This document shows, piece after piece, positions 13,631 to 14,716 of a stretch of DNA of 14,716 nt. The DNA is taken from positions 1-14,716 of the forward strand of contig CAMYJV010000044.1 in NCBI GenBank assembly GCA_947258805.1. The letters are read 5' to 3'. The notes under the pieces are model-generated. The model was not told the origin of the DNA. It saw only the letters and a program-made list of their open reading frames with translations, and ran no database searches. Made by a program: the position numbers and the translations under genes. Numbering within the stretch: position 1 is the first letter of the stretch; each line of letters starts with the position of its first letter. The DNA comes from an uncultured Gammaproteobacteria bacterium. Lineage in GTDB: Bacteria; Pseudomonadota; Gammaproteobacteria; GCA-2729495.

Positions 13631-14398
13631 ATGAACTCTCGATCGATAACGATGCCGTTGATCAATGCGCTGGCGCTGGCGCTGACCCTGCTCGTCAACG
13701 GTCTGGCCAGCGGGCTGCCGCTTAACGGCCAGACCACCGGACAGATTTCCGACCGGTTTGACGTCTACTTCGTGCCGGCCGGCTACGTTTTCTCGATCTG
13801 GGGGCTGATTTACGCCGCCCTGATTGCCTTCGTGGTCTATCAGTTCTTGCCGGCCCACCGGGACAGTCCGGCGGCTGGAAGGGTCGGCTGGTTATTTGCC
13901 GCGAGCTGCGGGGCCAATATCGGCTGGATCTTCTGCTGGCACTACGAGCTTTTTCCGCTCGCCCTCCTCACGATGCTGTTCATGCTGGGCTGCCTGATCA
14001 GCATTTATCTGCGCCTGGATATCGGCGGACACGATGTACCCGGGCCGGATCGCTGGTTCGTGCATGCGCCGTTCAGCCTCTACCTCGGCTGGATTACGGT
14101 AGCCACCATCGCCAATACCACGCAGCTGCTGGACTACCTGGCCTGGGGTCGCTGGGGCCTCGCTGCGGAAACCTGGATGGTGGTCATGCTGGCCGTGGCA
14201 GTGGCCCTGGCCGCAGTCGTGGCCTGGCGCCGCCGCGATGTGATTTATTTGCTGGTGCTCGTCTGGGCGCTGGCGGGTATCGGTGTCAAGCAGGAGCCGG
14301 TGGCGCTGGTCGCTACAGGCGCCTGGGTTGCCGCCGGCGCGATAGCGCTGCTGGCACTGGCATCACTGGTGCGCCCGTTGCGCCGGTCCGCCGCCTAG
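13631..14398 (+). CDS. TspO/MBR-like (tryptophan-rich sensory protein family) membrane protein
   Basis: A 255-residue polytopic membrane protein with roughly seven to eight hydrophobic helices and many tryptophans. The FVPAGYVFSIWGLIY segment (about 47-61) resembles the PPGYVFxxxW signature of TspO, and a GANIGWIFCWHYE segment lies about 50 residues later. Classical TspO has about 160 residues and five helices, so this belongs to the longer 250-residue group often annotated as tryptophan-rich sensory protein. TspO proteins bind porphyrins, and some degrade protoporphyrin to a bilin-like product. The ATG has GGGGA shortly upstream. Its TAG stop overlaps the stop of the convergent UbiD gene in a CTAG palindrome. 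Family assignment is moderate and ligand unproven. Confidence 0.6.
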   Translation: MNSRSITMPLINALALALTLLVNGLASGLPLNGQTTGQISDRFDVYFVPAGYVFSIWGLIYAALIAFVVYQFLPAHRDSPAAGRVGWLFAASCGANIGWIFCWHYELFPLALLTMLFMLGCLISIYLRLDIGGHDVPGPDRWFVHAPFSLYLGWITVATIANTTQLLDYLAWGRWGLAAETWMVVMLAVAVALAAVVAWRRRDVIYLLVLVWALAGIGVKQEPVALVATGAWVAAGAIALLALASLVRPLRRSAA

Positions 14399-14716
14399 TC
14401 GCGCCAGTTCCTGAAGTAATCGGCCCAGCGCTCGTTGACCAGGTCGAAGGTCTCCGGGCTGAGTTTCTCCAGCAGCACGCGCGATACTTCGGGCCATTGC
14501 TCCGGGCCGCCCTCGCCGGGCAGCTGACGCGTGGCGTCGATGATGATCTTGCTGGTCAGCCAGCGGGTCGGCGCACTCGGGTCCAGGGGCATGCCGCGCG
14601 TCTGCGGCAGGATTGCGGCCGCGGGGTGAGGCTGCCAGCGAGTGCCCAGCGCGCGCAGGATCTGGCTGCGGTCGTGGACGTCCACGTCGGCATCTACCAC
14701 GATGATCACCTTGCCG
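14395..14716 (-). CDS. Second UbiD-family decarboxylase, C-terminal part only
   Basis: The last 107 codons of a minus-strand gene that enters from the right edge. The sequence GKVIIVVDADVDVHDRSQILRALGTRW, then PLDPSAPTRW and KIIIDATRQL, is the standard C-terminal domain of UbiD decarboxylases (VIVVDxDVDxxD, then KxxIDAT). The catalytic core lies outside the window. It differs clearly from the UbiD at 7179-8600 in this region, so it is a separate paralog rather than a recent duplicate. Together the two genes imply more than one prFMN-dependent decarboxylation in this locus. Confidence 0.85.
   Translation of the reverse strand, partial: GKVIIVVDADVDVHDRSQILRALGTRWQPHPAAAILPQTRGMPLDPSAPTRWLTSKIIIDATRQLPGEGGPEQWPEVSRVLLEKLSPETFDLVNERWADYFRNWRD

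Overview
The window is a GC-rich, densely packed stretch of a bacterial chromosome. It most resembles a proteobacterium, probably gammaproteobacterial. That placement is inferred from gene content (PEP-CTERM-type VPLPA sorting signal, UbiD and Rieske catabolic genes, short intergenic gaps, overlapping start/stop codons) and no marker gene proves it. I see no tRNA, rRNA, insertion sequence or CRISPR array.

Left part (1-4067): an AI-2E/PerM-type membrane protein cut by the window edge, then an MFS transporter, both on the minus strand. A nitrilase-superfamily amidohydrolase runs divergently on the plus strand and is translationally coupled (ATGA) to a 140-residue unknown protein with a CX2CX3C motif.

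Middle (4159-8600, minus strand): a secreted metzincin-type protease with a VPLPA-CTERM anchor, preceded by a 308-base region holding a candidate promoter overlapped by an inverted repeat. Upstream of it lies a tight three-gene operon in the order UbiD-family decarboxylase, second nitrilase-family protein, Rieske oxygenase. The second nitrilase protein is a paralog of the first, keeps the catalytic Glu and Lys, and has Gly in place of the catalytic Cys. A 345-base AT-rich divergent region (8601-8945) carries a conspicuous 38-base dyad. It separates this operon from a plus-strand pair: an integral membrane protein (DUF2269-like) and a SnoaL/NTF2-like lipoprotein.

Right part (10047-14716): a minus-strand operon of a protein resembling ferredoxin-dependent bilin reductases, an extended SDR/epimerase and a classical SDR. 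Facing away from it is a fusion of an archaeal-type (DUF120, CTP-dependent) riboflavin-kinase domain with a complete HAD phosphatase, followed by a TspO/MBR-like membrane protein. A second UbiD-family gene enters from the right edge and shares a CTAG stop palindrome with the TspO-like gene.

Two themes run through the window. The first is catabolism of aromatic or other carboxylated/amide substrates: two UbiD genes, a Rieske oxygenase, two nitrilases, an MFS importer and SDRs. The second is flavin and tetrapyrrole chemistry: UbiD enzymes need prenylated FMN, next to a riboflavin-kinase/HAD fusion, a bilin-reductase-like protein and a TspO-like protein. The most novel items are the DUF120-HAD fusion, the Cys-less nitrilase inside a UbiD/Rieske operon, and the bilin-reductase-like gene.
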